From Clostridia bacterium (GTDB taxonomy: Bacteria; Bacillota; Clostridia; Oscillospirales; Acutalibacteraceae): a stretch of DNA of 64,000 nucleotides. The stretch lies in contig JAFXGK010000018.1 of the NCBI GenBank assembly GCA_017513245.1, forward strand, positions 1-64,000, given 5' to 3'. Numbering within the stretch: the stretch's first letter is position 1; each line of letters opens with the position of its first letter. Below are positions 43,308 through 52,481 of this stretch, piece by piece. The notes under the pieces are model-generated. The model saw only the letters and a list, made by a program, of their open reading frames with translations, was not told the origin of the DNA and did not search any database. The position numbers were made by a program, and so were the translations under genes.

Positions 43308-46300
43308 ATGATTAAATTTATCTTTGGCCGTTCGGCCACCGGAAAAACCGAAACCATCTTCCGCCGCATTAAAGAAGCCACCGAAAAGGGTACGGGCGAG
43401 CAAATTTTAATAGTGCCCGAGCAGTCTACCTTCGACTGCGAAAAAAAGCTGCTGCATCTTTTGGATGACGGCAAGTTTACCGGTGCCCCCGTTTTAAATT
43501 TCACCCGCCTGTGTGATGAGGTTAGCCGTCATTTCGGCGGTCTTTCGTCGCGCCGCATAACCGATTGCGAGCGCGTTATTCTTATGAGCCGCGCGGTATC
43601 GGCAGTCGCCGATAAGCTCGTATTCTTCTCGAAATATGCAGGCGACGTTCACTTTATCGAAAACGCGATTTCAGCCGTCGACGAATTTAAACGCTGCGGC
43701 ATCGATGCCGAGGGGCTTCGCTCTTTTTCGGGTCGTGTTTCGGGTGCGCTTGCGGTAAAGCTTGCCGACATAGCGCTCATTATCGATACCTACGAAGCCC
43801 TGATTGAAAATAAGTATTCCGACCCTTCCGACGATTTAATAAAACTCGACCGCAAACTCGGCGAATACGCCTATTTTGCCGAAAAGACGGTTTATATCGA
43901 CTCCTTTAAAAACTTCACGGGCGCCCAAATGAAGATAATCGAGCGCATCATAACTCAGGCCGATGAGGTTACCTTCAGTTTCCTTTTCGATAAGGACCTC
44001 AGCGACGATGGCGAGCTGTTTTCGAACGTGGCGGCAACCATCCGCCAAATCGAGGCCATAGCAAGAAAGCACTCGGTAGAGTGCGCAAAGCCCGAAATAC
44101 TTACCGAAAGCCACTATAATTCCGAGGCAATAAAGGTGCTCGAGCGCGCTTTGTCGGTCGATAGCGGAGCTTCTTTTGAAGACGGAACCGACGACGTGGC
44201 AGTGCTCTCTGCCCCCGATAAATACGGCGAGGCCGAGCTCGTATGCCGCGAAATCAGCCGCCTTGTACGAGAAGAGGGATACCGCTACCGCGACTTCCTT
44301 ATAGTCGCTCGCCACGATGAGCATTACCGTACCGCGGTCGAGCATATGTGTCGCCGCTACGAGCTGCCTTGCTTTATCGACCGCCGCAGCGGAATTTCGC
44401 ATATGCCGTTATCGGTATTTACGCTTTCGCTTCTGCGTTTTGCGGATAACCTCGCAACCGAGGAGGCTTTGCGACTTTTAAAAACCGACCTCGCAGGCCT
44501 TTCAGAGCTAGAAACCGCAACGCTCGAAAACTACCTCTATATTTGGAAAATAAACGGCAAGAAATGGCTCGAGGAGTGGAATATGAGTCCCTCGGGTCTC
44601 GATAAGTTTGACGAGGACGATAAAAAAGCCCTCGAGGAGATTAACTCTCTTCGTTTGCGCGTGCTGGAAAACATATCCAAGCTTCGCTATCTTTCCCGCG
44701 CATCGGCCCAAATAATTGCCGAGTCGGTTTGGAACGTTATCGAGCGCGGCGGCGTTGCCGAAAGGCTGGCCGACGTTTGTTTGCGTCTGCCTGCCGACGA
44801 AGCCGAGCAAAACCGCCAAAGCTACGGCGCCGTGGCCGAAATTTTAGATAGCCTTGTGGGTGCGCTGGGTGATGAAAATGTATCGCTTAAAACCTTCTGC
44901 GAGTATCTTACTCTTTCGCTTTCAAGCGTAACTGTTGGCACGATTCCGCAGATGCTTGATGAAATTTCCTTCGGCTCGGCCGACCGTATTATGCCGCGTG
45001 AGCCCAAGGTTACCTTTATGCTTGGTATGAATCAGGGCGTTTTCCCGTCCAGTGCCGCCGTTTCGGGTATTATTGCAGGCAGTGAGCGTCTGTCGCTAAT
45101 GCGTGCCGGTATGCCCATAACCGATTATACACTCGGCTTCTCGGTCGATGAGGAATATTTAGTTTATAAAATGGCCTGCAGCGCCACCGATAAAATTTAT
45201 TTTTCCTACTCCACGAACGACGCAGGGGAGGAGGCCAAGCCCTCGGGCGTTATCGATCGTGTAATAGGCGCGCTTCCAAACTGCAAAAAAATTGCCCGCG
45301 AAAGCGTGCCTTGTCGTGACCTTATCGAAACCGCAGCCTCTGCCTTCACTGCGCTTATGCGAAAAGAGGGTAGTGCTCTTGCGCCTATAAAAGAGTTCCT
45401 TTCCGATAACGACGAATATGCAGGTCGTATGGCCTCGGCCGAAAACATTAAGAAAATCGGCGATGAAAAGCTTTCTCCCGAGCGAGGAGAACTGCTTTTC
45501 GGCAAAAATATGTATCTTTCCGCAACCGGTATTGACACCTATTTCCGTTGTGCGTTTTCATATTTCTGTCGCTACGGTATGGGTCTTAAAACCATAAAAC
45601 CCGCCGAGATTGATTCGCTTCAGCGAGGCACCATAGTTCACGAGGCGCTCGAAAAAATAGTATCGCAAAACGGCAAAAACCTTGTGAATCTCACCGACGA
45701 GCAGATTGTGCTCGAGGTTGACCGCGTTGCCGAGGAATTTCTAAACCGCATCCCCGGCATCGAGCAGATCGCCGACAACCGCTTTATGTATGCCATTGCG
45801 GCAATTAAATCGCTCACGGTAGACGTAATAAAGCACATCCGTGCCGATTTTGCGCAAAACGGCTTCGAGCCCGTTAAATGCGAGCTTAAAATCAGCGGCC
45901 CCGATGCCGATATAGACGGCGCAGTAATAACCGCGCGCGACGGCAGCATTAAGCTTCGCGGAGCTATTGACCGCGTTGACCGTTACGGCGCTTATATCCG
46001 CGTTGTCGATTATAAAACCGGCTCGCGCAAGTTCCGTCTGCCCGACGTGCTCTACGGTCTTAATATGCAGATGCTGCTTTATCTGTATGCCGTAATCCGC
46101 AGCAACGAATTTAAGGATACCAAGCCTGCGGGCGTGCTTTACCTCGAAACCCGCAAAGCCCCCGACGAGGAAAATAACTTCCGTATGAACGGTATAATCG
46201 CCGAGGACGAGGCGGTACACGCCGCGATGGACCGCGAAAATGGCGGCCGCTTTGTGCCAAAACTTAAGCGCAAAAAGGACGGCAGTTTTTATAAAAGCAA

Positions 46301-46550
46301 CGACTTTATCGCGCCCGAGCATTTTGAGGATATCTTCGCCCATATGGAAGGCCTTCTTGCCGGTATGAACGAGGATCTCCGTGACGGACGCATCCCCGTA
46401 AACCCGACCGACGGACTGGATAAAGATGCTTGCAAGTACTGTGATTTTGCCGCCGTTTGCGGAATTGAGGATAAGCCTCACCGCAAGGTGCAGCGCATAG
46501 ACGGCGATAATATGTGGAATAAATTCAAAGGCGGTGAAGATAATGTTTAA
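43308..46550 (+). CDS. addB: Helicase-exonuclease AddAB, subunit AddB
   Basis: Partner of AddA in the end-resection machine for double-strand break repair. Walker A GRSATGKT at residues 6-13, long UvrD-like body, and a C-terminal nuclease domain (RGTIVHEALE, GAIDRVD, VVDYKTGSRKF). The four Fe-S cluster cysteines of AddB are visible: one near residue 747 (YFRCAFSYFCRYG) and three in CKYCDFAAVC near 1041-1050. 1080 aa. ATG at 43308 with AAAAGGGG upstream; the 39-nt extension before it has no family match. Overlaps addA by 8 nt. Confidence 0.95.
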   Translation: MIKFIFGRSATGKTETIFRRIKEATEKGTGEQILIVPEQSTFDCEKKLLHLLDDGKFTGAPVLNFTRLCDEVSRHFGGLSSRRITDCERVILMSRAVSAVADKLVFFSKYAGDVHFIENAISAVDEFKRCGIDAEGLRSFSGRVSGALAVKLADIALIIDTYEALIENKYSDPSDDLIKLDRKLGEYAYFAEKTVYIDSFKNFTGAQMKIIERIITQADEVTFSFLFDKDLSDDGELFSNVAATIRQIEAIARKHSVECAKPEILTESHYNSEAIKVLERALSVDSGASFEDGTDDVAVLSAPDKYGEAELVCREISRLVREEGYRYRDFLIVARHDEHYRTAVEHMCRRYELPCFIDRRSGISHMPLSVFTLSLLRFADNLATEEALRLLKTDLAGLSELETATLENYLYIWKINGKKWLEEWNMSPSGLDKFDEDDKKALEEINSLRLRVLENISKLRYLSRASAQIIAESVWNVIERGGVAERLADVCLRLPADEAEQNRQSYGAVAEILDSLVGALGDENVSLKTFCEYLTLSLSSVTVGTIPQMLDEISFGSADRIMPREPKVTFMLGMNQGVFPSSAAVSGIIAGSERLSLMRAGMPITDYTLGFSVDEEYLVYKMACSATDKIYFSYSTNDAGEEAKPSGVIDRVIGALPNCKKIARESVPCRDLIETAASAFTALMRKEGSALAPIKEFLSDNDEYAGRMASAENIKKIGDEKLSPERGELLFGKNMYLSATGIDTYFRCAFSYFCRYGMGLKTIKPAEIDSLQRGTIVHEALEKIVSQNGKNLVNLTDEQIVLEVDRVAEEFLNRIPGIEQIADNRFMYAIAAIKSLTVDVIKHIRADFAQNGFEPVKCELKISGPDADIDGAVITARDGSIKLRGAIDRVDRYGAYIRVVDYKTGSRKFRLPDVLYGLNMQMLLYLYAVIRSNEFKDTKPAGVLYLETRKAPDEENNFRMNGIIAEDEAVHAAMDRENGGRFVPKLKRKKDGSFYKSNDFIAPEHFEDIFAHMEGLLAGMNEDLRDGRIPVNPTDGLDKDACKYCDFAAVCGIEDKPHRKVQRIDGDNMWNKFKGGEDNV

Positions 46551-49500
46551 GCCTACAAAGCAACAGCAAAGCGCAATCGACACGCAGGGAAGCGTGCTTA
46601 TAACCGCCGCCGCAGGCTCGGGCAAAACCGCCGTGCTCGTCGAGCGCGTGGTTAAAATGCTCTGCCGCGAGAAGAACCCCGTATCGGTTGATCGATTGCT
46701 GATAGTTACCTTCACAAACGCCGCCGCGGCCGAAATGCGACTTCGAATTGAAAAGCGCCTTCACGAGGAGGCGGCAAAAAATCCTGCCGACCGAACACTC
46801 CGCCGACAGCTGCTTTTACTGCCCTCGGCCAAAATCTGCACCATCGATACCTTCTGTATCAATCTGGTGCGCGAAAATTTTGAGCATTTCGGCATCTCGC
46901 CCGATTTTAAAATCATAACCGATACCGAACTTTACCCGCTTTACGAAACCGCGGTAAACGAAATTTTGGACGAATACTACGAAACTGAGCACGAGCGTAT
47001 ACTGCAGTTGCTTGAGGTGTTCGGCTGTGGGGGAGACGACCGTCGCCTTATCGACGCCGTACTTAAAATATTCGGCTACGCCGTAAGTATGCCGTTCCCC
47101 GAGCATTGGTTTTCGGGTTGCAAGCGTATGTACGAGCAGTGCGAGCAAACGGCTGAGTCGCTTTGGCGCCAAAAGCTGATAGAACTCTCGTCTGAGGAGC
47201 TGTTCGATAGCGAAGAGGACGCAGCGGCCTTAAAAATGCTGGCTCCGTGTGTAATTACGCTTATAGAAATCGTCGAAAAATTCTACAGCCGTCTTTTATC
47301 GCTTATGTGCGAGAAAAATACGCTGACCTTCTATAACACCGAGCAGATGGCGCTGTCACTTTTATCAACGCCCGACGGTGCTCCCACCGAGCAGGCTATC
47401 ACGCTTTCTGAGGAGTTCGATGAAATTCTCGTTGACGAGTATCAAGACGTAAACGACCTTCAGGATACGCTGTTTTACGTGCTTTCCTCCTTCGGTAAAA
47501 AGCTTTTTGCGGTAGGTGACGTAAAGCAGAGTATTTACGGCTTCCGCGGCGCCAATCCTGAAAACTTTATGCGCAAGAAGGATGATTACGTACCGCTTGA
47601 CAGTAATGAGGACAAGGGCAAAAAGATAGTTCTTTCCTCGAATTTCCGCAGCAGAGCAGGCGTTTGCGAGTATATTAACTACCTCTTCTCGCTCACTATG
47701 TCGCGTCGTTTCGGCGGCGTCGATTATAACGATGACGAGCGCCTTATCCCTGCCGCTGCGTTCCCGCAAAACGACGGAGCGGACGTTTCCATAGAACTGC
47801 TCAACACCGGTGACGGCGACGATGCCGACGCGGTTGTCGAGGCAAAGCACATAGCGGCATATATCCAAAAAACCATGGCGGAAGCGCCCTTCCTCCGTGA
47901 GGGAGAGGGCCTTCGTACGGCTCGCTACGGCGATTTCGCGATACTTATGCGTTCGCCCTCGAGCCATGCCGAGGTTTATATAAACGAAATGCGCCGAGCA
48001 GGCATACCCGTCCGCTATCAAACGGGCAGCTTTTTAACCTCGCACGAGGTACAGACGGTACTCTCGCTGTTGCGCGTTTTAAACAATCCCACCCACGACG
48101 TACCTCTTATGTCGCTTATGCTCTCGCCGATATTCGGCTTCACCCCTGACGAGGCGGCAAAAATCCGCCTTGCTCGCCGCAAGGGCAGTCTGTATACGGC
48201 TGTGCTTGCCGCAGAGGAGCAGGGCGACGAGCGTGCAAAAAACTTTTTGGATACCATACGCGAGTGGCGCCGACTTGCCGTTACACTGCCGGTTGACCGA
48301 TTGCTATCCACGCTATACGACCGTACGGGCATACTCGATATCGTGCTCTCAATGGAGGACGGTGATCGCAGAAACGGCAATCTTTTACTGCTTTTGCAGT
48401 GCGCACGCGAATTTTCCGAAAACGGCGGCACACTGGCCGGTTTCCCGTCCTACGTGGAGAAAACGGGCGAGGGCCAAAAACCGCCCGTATCGGTTGGCGG
48501 TGACGCGGTAAATATTATGAGTTTTCACGGCTCTAAGGGCCTTCAGTTTCCGATGTGCATTATAGCAGGCTGTTTTCATCGGTTTAATAAGACCGACAGC
48601 ACTTCAAGCCTCGTTATGGACAGACATCTGGGCGTTGCCTTTAAGGGACTGAACGCAGCAGAAAACAAGCGCTACAATACCGTAGCGCGTGAGGCTATAG
48701 CGAGCGCCGTTGCCGAGCGAAATCTCTCGGAAGAACTGCGAGTTTTGTACGTTGCTCTTACCCGCGCAGAGGAGCGACTGGTGGTACTGCTGACCGCAAA
48801 GGACCATAAAAAGAAGGCAAATACCGTTTTAAAGGCGCTCAAGGAAAAGGGCGCAGGCGAGGTAATTTCCTCGGCAGGCAGTTATTACGATTGGTTTATG
48901 TATTCTCTGCTGTGCGGCAGCGAATTTTCGGAGTTGCGCCGTGCTCTTGATATCGAGGTTCCCGACGAACTGATTACGCCCGGTGCGCCTGCCGCCGTAT
49001 TCCTCGGCAACCCAAGCTCTGCCGACGAAACAGAAGAAAGCGGTAGCGATGAGACTGCCGACGACTGCCGCGATATCCTTTCGCGACTTGAATTTACCTA
49101 TCCGTTCGCCGACTGTGTAGCCGCCAAGGCGAAAATTTCGGTTTCGGATATCGTAAGTGAGAAGAAGGACCCGAGTTTTGAATTTACCGCCCGACCGGCA
49201 TTTTTATCGTCGAAGGGACTAACCCCTGCGCAGCGCGGTACCGCAACCCATAAGTTTATGCAGTTTGCCGATTATGATGCCGCCGCGGAAGACCCAAATA
49301 CCGAACTTTTACGCCTTAAGGATATGCGGTTCCTAACACCGGAGGAGGCCGACGCAGTAAACTTAAAAGAACTTGAAAAATTCTTTAGAAGCGACCTTTT
49401 CTCGCGTATGCAGGGCGCTGTTCTTCACCGCGAAATGCGCTTTATAAGCGAGATACCCGTAGGCGCCGATGAATACGACGCTACCGTGCTTCAGGGTGTT

Positions 49501-49701
49501 ATCGACTGCGTAATCGACGAAGGCGACAGCGTAACGGTTGTCGATTTTAAAACCGACCGCGTATCCGATGAAAAAGAGCTTAAAGACCGCTATGCAAATC
49601 AGCTTGATATCTACGCCGATTCCTGCTTGAAACTCTTCGGTCGTCCCGTTAAGGAAAAGCTTATCTATTCTTTCGCCCTCGGAAAGGTAATAACGGTATA
49701 A
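46543..49701 (+). CDS. addA: Helicase-exonuclease AddAB, subunit AddA
   Basis: UvrD-type helicase with a C-terminal nuclease. Walker A AAAGSGKTAVLVERV near residue 25-40, helicase motifs CTIDTF, VDEYQDVNDLQ, VGDVKQSIYGFRGA, SSNFRS, and LYVALTRAEERL, then the RecB-like nuclease motif GVIDCVIDEGD...VVDFKTD near residue 985-1005. 1052 aa, slightly short for the family (about 1200). ATG at 46543, inside the end of addB; GGCGGTG upstream. Confidence 0.96.
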   Translation: MFKPTKQQQSAIDTQGSVLITAAAGSGKTAVLVERVVKMLCREKNPVSVDRLLIVTFTNAAAAEMRLRIEKRLHEEAAKNPADRTLRRQLLLLPSAKICTIDTFCINLVRENFEHFGISPDFKIITDTELYPLYETAVNEILDEYYETEHERILQLLEVFGCGGDDRRLIDAVLKIFGYAVSMPFPEHWFSGCKRMYEQCEQTAESLWRQKLIELSSEELFDSEEDAAALKMLAPCVITLIEIVEKFYSRLLSLMCEKNTLTFYNTEQMALSLLSTPDGAPTEQAITLSEEFDEILVDEYQDVNDLQDTLFYVLSSFGKKLFAVGDVKQSIYGFRGANPENFMRKKDDYVPLDSNEDKGKKIVLSSNFRSRAGVCEYINYLFSLTMSRRFGGVDYNDDERLIPAAAFPQNDGADVSIELLNTGDGDDADAVVEAKHIAAYIQKTMAEAPFLREGEGLRTARYGDFAILMRSPSSHAEVYINEMRRAGIPVRYQTGSFLTSHEVQTVLSLLRVLNNPTHDVPLMSLMLSPIFGFTPDEAAKIRLARRKGSLYTAVLAAEEQGDERAKNFLDTIREWRRLAVTLPVDRLLSTLYDRTGILDIVLSMEDGDRRNGNLLLLLQCAREFSENGGTLAGFPSYVEKTGEGQKPPVSVGGDAVNIMSFHGSKGLQFPMCIIAGCFHRFNKTDSTSSLVMDRHLGVAFKGLNAAENKRYNTVAREAIASAVAERNLSEELRVLYVALTRAEERLVVLLTAKDHKKKANTVLKALKEKGAGEVISSAGSYYDWFMYSLLCGSEFSELRRALDIEVPDELITPGAPAAVFLGNPSSADETEESGSDETADDCRDILSRLEFTYPFADCVAAKAKISVSDIVSEKKDPSFEFTARPAFLSSKGLTPAQRGTATHKFMQFADYDAAAEDPNTELLRLKDMRFLTPEEADAVNLKELEKFFRSDLFSRMQGAVLHREMRFISEIPVGADEYDATVLQGVIDCVIDEGDSVTVVDFKTDRVSDEKELKDRYANQLDIYADSCLKLFGRPVKEKLIYSFALGKVITV

Positions 49702-49745
49702 AAAATAACGCTGTATGGTTTCATCCACACAGCGTTATTTTATTT
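49701..49745. terminator. Bidirectional terminator between addA and dpaB
   Basis: AAATAACGCTGT...ACAGCGTTATTT stem with an inner TGG/CCA helix and T-runs on both sides, overlapping the dpaB stop. Confidence 0.9.
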
Positions 49746-50312
49746 TACCACGGGGGTTAATTGTTTACCGTTAAGCGCGGCGGTAGCCGCTTCGGGAATG
49801 AGAGAAAAATCTGCTATCATCGAGGTCGGCTTACCGAGTGGGTCATCCTGCGAGAAGGGTACGAAAAACACGTTTTTGGTGTTAAGTAAAGCGCCGATAT
49901 TTTTGGCTGTTGCCGAAAGGGCATCGTTGGTCGCTAGGCTTATAAGCAGTGGCTTTTGGTTTCTTATATGCGCCTTAAGCGCCATGGTAACCGAGGTGTC
50001 GGTAATACCGAGCGAAAATTTGCTTAACGTATTGCCGGTGCAGGGGGCCGCTATCAGTAAATCAAACGGACTTTTAGGTCCTATCGGTTCTGCATCCTTA
50101 ACGGTGTGTATTATTTTCCTGCCGCAGATTTCCTCAGCCTCTCGGCGGATATCCTCGGCTTTTCCGAAGCGTGTATCGGTAGAGTATACAATGGGCGACA
50201 TAATGGGCGTTATCTCTGCACCGAGCTCGCGCAACCGCTTCATGGCGTCCAGTGCGCGACGAAGTGTGCAAAAAGAACCGCACATAGCGTATCCCAGGGA
50301 AATTCCGTTCAT
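49740..50312 (-). CDS. dpaB: Dipicolinate synthase subunit B
   Basis: Flavoprotein subunit (SpoVFB) of dipicolinate synthase, made in the mother cell to fill the spore core with Ca-DPA. Flavoprotein family marks: GYAMCGSFCTLRRAL at the N-terminus, SPIVYSTDTRFG, and AAPCTGNTLSKFSLGITDTSVTMALKAHIRN. 190 aa. ACGGAG before the ATG; 17 nt after dpaA. Many Clostridia lack dpaAB and use an EtfA-type route, so its presence is informative. Confidence 0.95.
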   Translation of the reverse strand: MNGISLGYAMCGSFCTLRRALDAMKRLRELGAEITPIMSPIVYSTDTRFGKAEDIRREAEEICGRKIIHTVKDAEPIGPKSPFDLLIAAPCTGNTLSKFSLGITDTSVTMALKAHIRNQKPLLISLATNDALSATAKNIGALLNTKNVFFVPFSQDDPLGKPTSMIADFSLIPEAATAALNGKQLTPVVK

Positions 50313-50329
50313 AAAAAGTCTCCGTTTCG

Positions 50330-51157
50330 CTAAAGCTTTTGGTTAATTATGTTGTTTATGGTGTCGTATATTATCTCCGCGGCTGTTTGAGGCGCGGTTT
50401 TTGCGGGCAGACCCGAAGCCTTAATAACCTTAATTCCCAGTTCCTCCGCCGCCCCCATATCAATTCCGTAGGGAGGGGAGGCAAGTTCGATATAAACACA
50501 GTCGCTCTTTAGACGGCTGAGTACGTTTCTGGTAAAAATCAGTTCGGGCGCGGTGTTAAAAATAATATCGTAGCGGTCGGCAAAACGCTCAATATCGCTC
50601 GCGTTAATGCCGTCATAACCGTAGGACCGTATCCACGCCATAGTCTCGTTTCTTCTCGAGGACGTGTGCAATTTGGCGCCAAAAGGTAAAAGCCTGCTGC
50701 AAAGAAGTTTTCCGATTCTTCCAAAGCCGGTAACAAGGCATTCAGCCCCTAAAAGCGAGCGGCTTGTGTTGTTAATGGCTGCCGCAACGGCACCCTCAGC
50801 GGTCACTGCGGCGTTAAGAACCGTAAGCTCTTCACGGGCAAAATAGTCACATTCGCGGTTGGCACCAAGACTGCAAAGCGCCGTTAAAAAAAGCGTGCGC
50901 TTGCCGGTTGCCTTCGGCAGGTCACGAAGCAGAATCTCCTCGTTGCCAAAGGGTGTCCATACGGTTTTACCGTCCTTCGTGGAAGGAATAGGCAGTATTA
51001 CGCAATCGGCGCCGAAGAGTGCATCGCCAACCTTAAGGCAGGAAACGTGTCCGCCAAAGCGCTCAAATCCGCACATTCGTACCGTGTGACCGTCACCAAG
51101 CAGGCGTTGCCGCAGATATATTTGACGTTCATCGCCGCCAATGATAGCAAAAACCAT
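50330..51157 (-). CDS. dpaA: Dipicolinate synthase subunit A
   Basis: NAD(P)-binding subunit (SpoVFA) of dipicolinate synthase. N-terminal MVFAIIGGDERQIYLRQRL, later a Rossmann motif CLVTGFGRIGKLLCSRL near residue 140, and FNTAPELIFTRNVLSRLK. 275 aa. GGTGGTG before the ATG. In B. subtilis spoVFAB is SigK dependent; a SigK-like promoter overlaps the cca terminator just upstream (51199-51226). Confidence 0.95.
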   Translation of the reverse strand: MVFAIIGGDERQIYLRQRLLGDGHTVRMCGFERFGGHVSCLKVGDALFGADCVILPIPSTKDGKTVWTPFGNEEILLRDLPKATGKRTLFLTALCSLGANRECDYFAREELTVLNAAVTAEGAVAAAINNTSRSLLGAECLVTGFGRIGKLLCSRLLPFGAKLHTSSRRNETMAWIRSYGYDGINASDIERFADRYDIIFNTAPELIFTRNVLSRLKSDCVYIELASPPYGIDMGAAEELGIKVIKASGLPAKTAPQTAAEIIYDTINNIINQKL

Positions 51158-51169
51158 AAAAACACCACC

Positions 51170-51211
51170 AAAAAAGGGTCATAGGAGTAATCTTAATACA
51201 TCCTATGACCC
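51170..51211 (-). terminator. Terminator of cca, in front of dpaA
   Basis: Minus strand: GGGTCATAGGA, 14-nt loop, TCCTATGACCC, then TTTTTT: an 11-bp perfect stem. Its T-run ends only 13 nt before the dpaA ATG. Confidence 0.88.
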
Positions 51212-51226
51212 TAATATCTATTTGGT
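51199..51226 (-). promoter_or_regulatory. Candidate SigK promoter for dpaAB, overlapping the cca terminator
   Basis: Minus strand: AC (51226-51225), 17 nt, CATAGGATG (51207-51199). The SigK consensus is AC-N17-CATANNNTA, so only the last base differs. The -10 lies in the 5' arm and start of the loop of the terminator, and the start point is expected near 51192, within the loop. Confidence 0.45.
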
Positions 51227-52381
51227 GATTAACTTTTTAAGCGTATCGGGTTTGTTCTTTTCGGGGTCTTTTATAACCTCTAAAAGCAGTCGCTCAAGCA
51301 GGCGTCCGACCTCGCGACCCGAGTATCCGAGCGCCTTTATATCGTCGCCGCCGATTGCGAGCGCCGCTATACCGTAAGGCTCGCGGTTGCTTTTAATTTC
51401 AGAAAATAAATCGCGCAAAGCAGCCGTGTCGCAGCCTTCCGTGAAGGCTAAAAGCGCCGGATATTTTTCGAATATTTCTTCTCCGTATTCACGAAGCAGA
51501 AGCTTTATTTCGACCTTGTTTTCGGGCATTTTTCTGCCGCAAAGCTCGCACAAGGCCGCAACCTCACTTTTAAGTTTATTGTCGGCCCTCAGAGCAGACA
51601 GCACCTCTTTAGAGTCGCTGCCCGAACGAAGCATTAAAGCGGCAAAACGAATACTGCGGTCTGCAGGCAGGCTGTTAAAGCCGCCGATACTGCACTTTTT
51701 AAGACCTAAAAATTCGAGCGCGCCGAGCGAGAAAAAGCCGTCGGCGTTTTCCGGCAGTTTGCCGCAAAGCATACCGCAAAGCTCCGAAAAAATGCGCTCT
51801 GCGCTGATTTTTTGCAGTAAGGGCATCAGTTCTTCGGCTGCCGCTCGGGTTTCCTTCACGGGCAAAAAACCGAGTTTTGAAGCAAAGCGGTAAAGGCGCA
51901 TAATTCTAAGCGCGTCTTCCGAAAAACGGCGGTGCGGGTCGCCGACCGTACGGAGTATGCCGTCCTTTATATCGTCAAGACCCGAAAACGGGTCAAAAAT
52001 CCCGTTTTTTTCGTTGTACGCAATGGCATTTACGGTAAAATCGCGGCGCGAAAGATCGTCCTCAATGTTGCCTACAAAGCTTACCTTATCTGGATGACGC
52101 GAATCGGCGTAACCGCCCTCCACGCGGTAGGTGGTAACCTCTATCGGCATCCCGTCCGACAGAACGGTGACGGTGCCGTGGTCTATGCCCGTGGGTATAG
52201 TGTGGGGGAAAATCTTTATTATGCCGTCGGGTGTGCAATTGGTGGTTATATCAAAGTCGGAGGGGGAGGGGTTGCCCATAAGCATATCGCGCACCGCTCC
52301 GCCAACGCAAAAAGCCTCGTAGCCTGCATTTTCGAGTGTAGTGAGGCAAAGTATAACCTGTTTCGGTAATGAAAAACGCAA
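51218..52381 (-). CDS. cca: CCA tRNA nucleotidyltransferase family protein
   Basis: Adds or repairs the 3' CCA end of tRNAs. The class II nucleotidyltransferase head GGAVRDMLMGNPSPSDFDITTNC with catalytic DxD is near residue 28-50; then DDLSRRDFTVNAIAY and the RNA-binding domain (RFSEDALRIMRLYRFASKL). About 387 aa, with no HD domain seen. Start uncertain: TTG at 52381 follows GAGGTG by 6 nt; a GTG at 52390 overlaps that ribosome site. It could be the A-adding-only type; sequence alone does not decide. Confidence 0.93.
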   Translation of the reverse strand: MRFSLPKQVILCLTTLENAGYEAFCVGGAVRDMLMGNPSPSDFDITTNCTPDGIIKIFPHTIPTGIDHGTVTVLSDGMPIEVTTYRVEGGYADSRHPDKVSFVGNIEDDLSRRDFTVNAIAYNEKNGIFDPFSGLDDIKDGILRTVGDPHRRFSEDALRIMRLYRFASKLGFLPVKETRAAAEELMPLLQKISAERIFSELCGMLCGKLPENADGFFSLGALEFLGLKKCSIGGFNSLPADRSIRFAALMLRSGSDSKEVLSALRADNKLKSEVAALCELCGRKMPENKVEIKLLLREYGEEIFEKYPALLAFTEGCDTAALRDLFSEIKSNREPYGIAALAIGGDDIKALGYSGREVGRLLERLLLEVIKDPEKNKPDTLKKLITK

Positions 52382-52419
52382 AAAAGTCACCTCGTTTCGG
52401 TTTTTTGGAAAAGTTTTTG

Positions 52420-52448
52420 TTTATTTTTTATTATAAAAGCAATATAAT
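52420..52448 (+). promoter_or_regulatory. Possible promoter for murC
   Basis: TATAAT (52443-52448) is clear, 34 nt before the ATG; the -35 (TTTATT, 52420-52425) at 17-nt spacing is weak. Confidence 0.45.
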
Positions 52449-52481
52449 AGAATGGTAAATAATTTCCTTTGGAGGAAGAAT

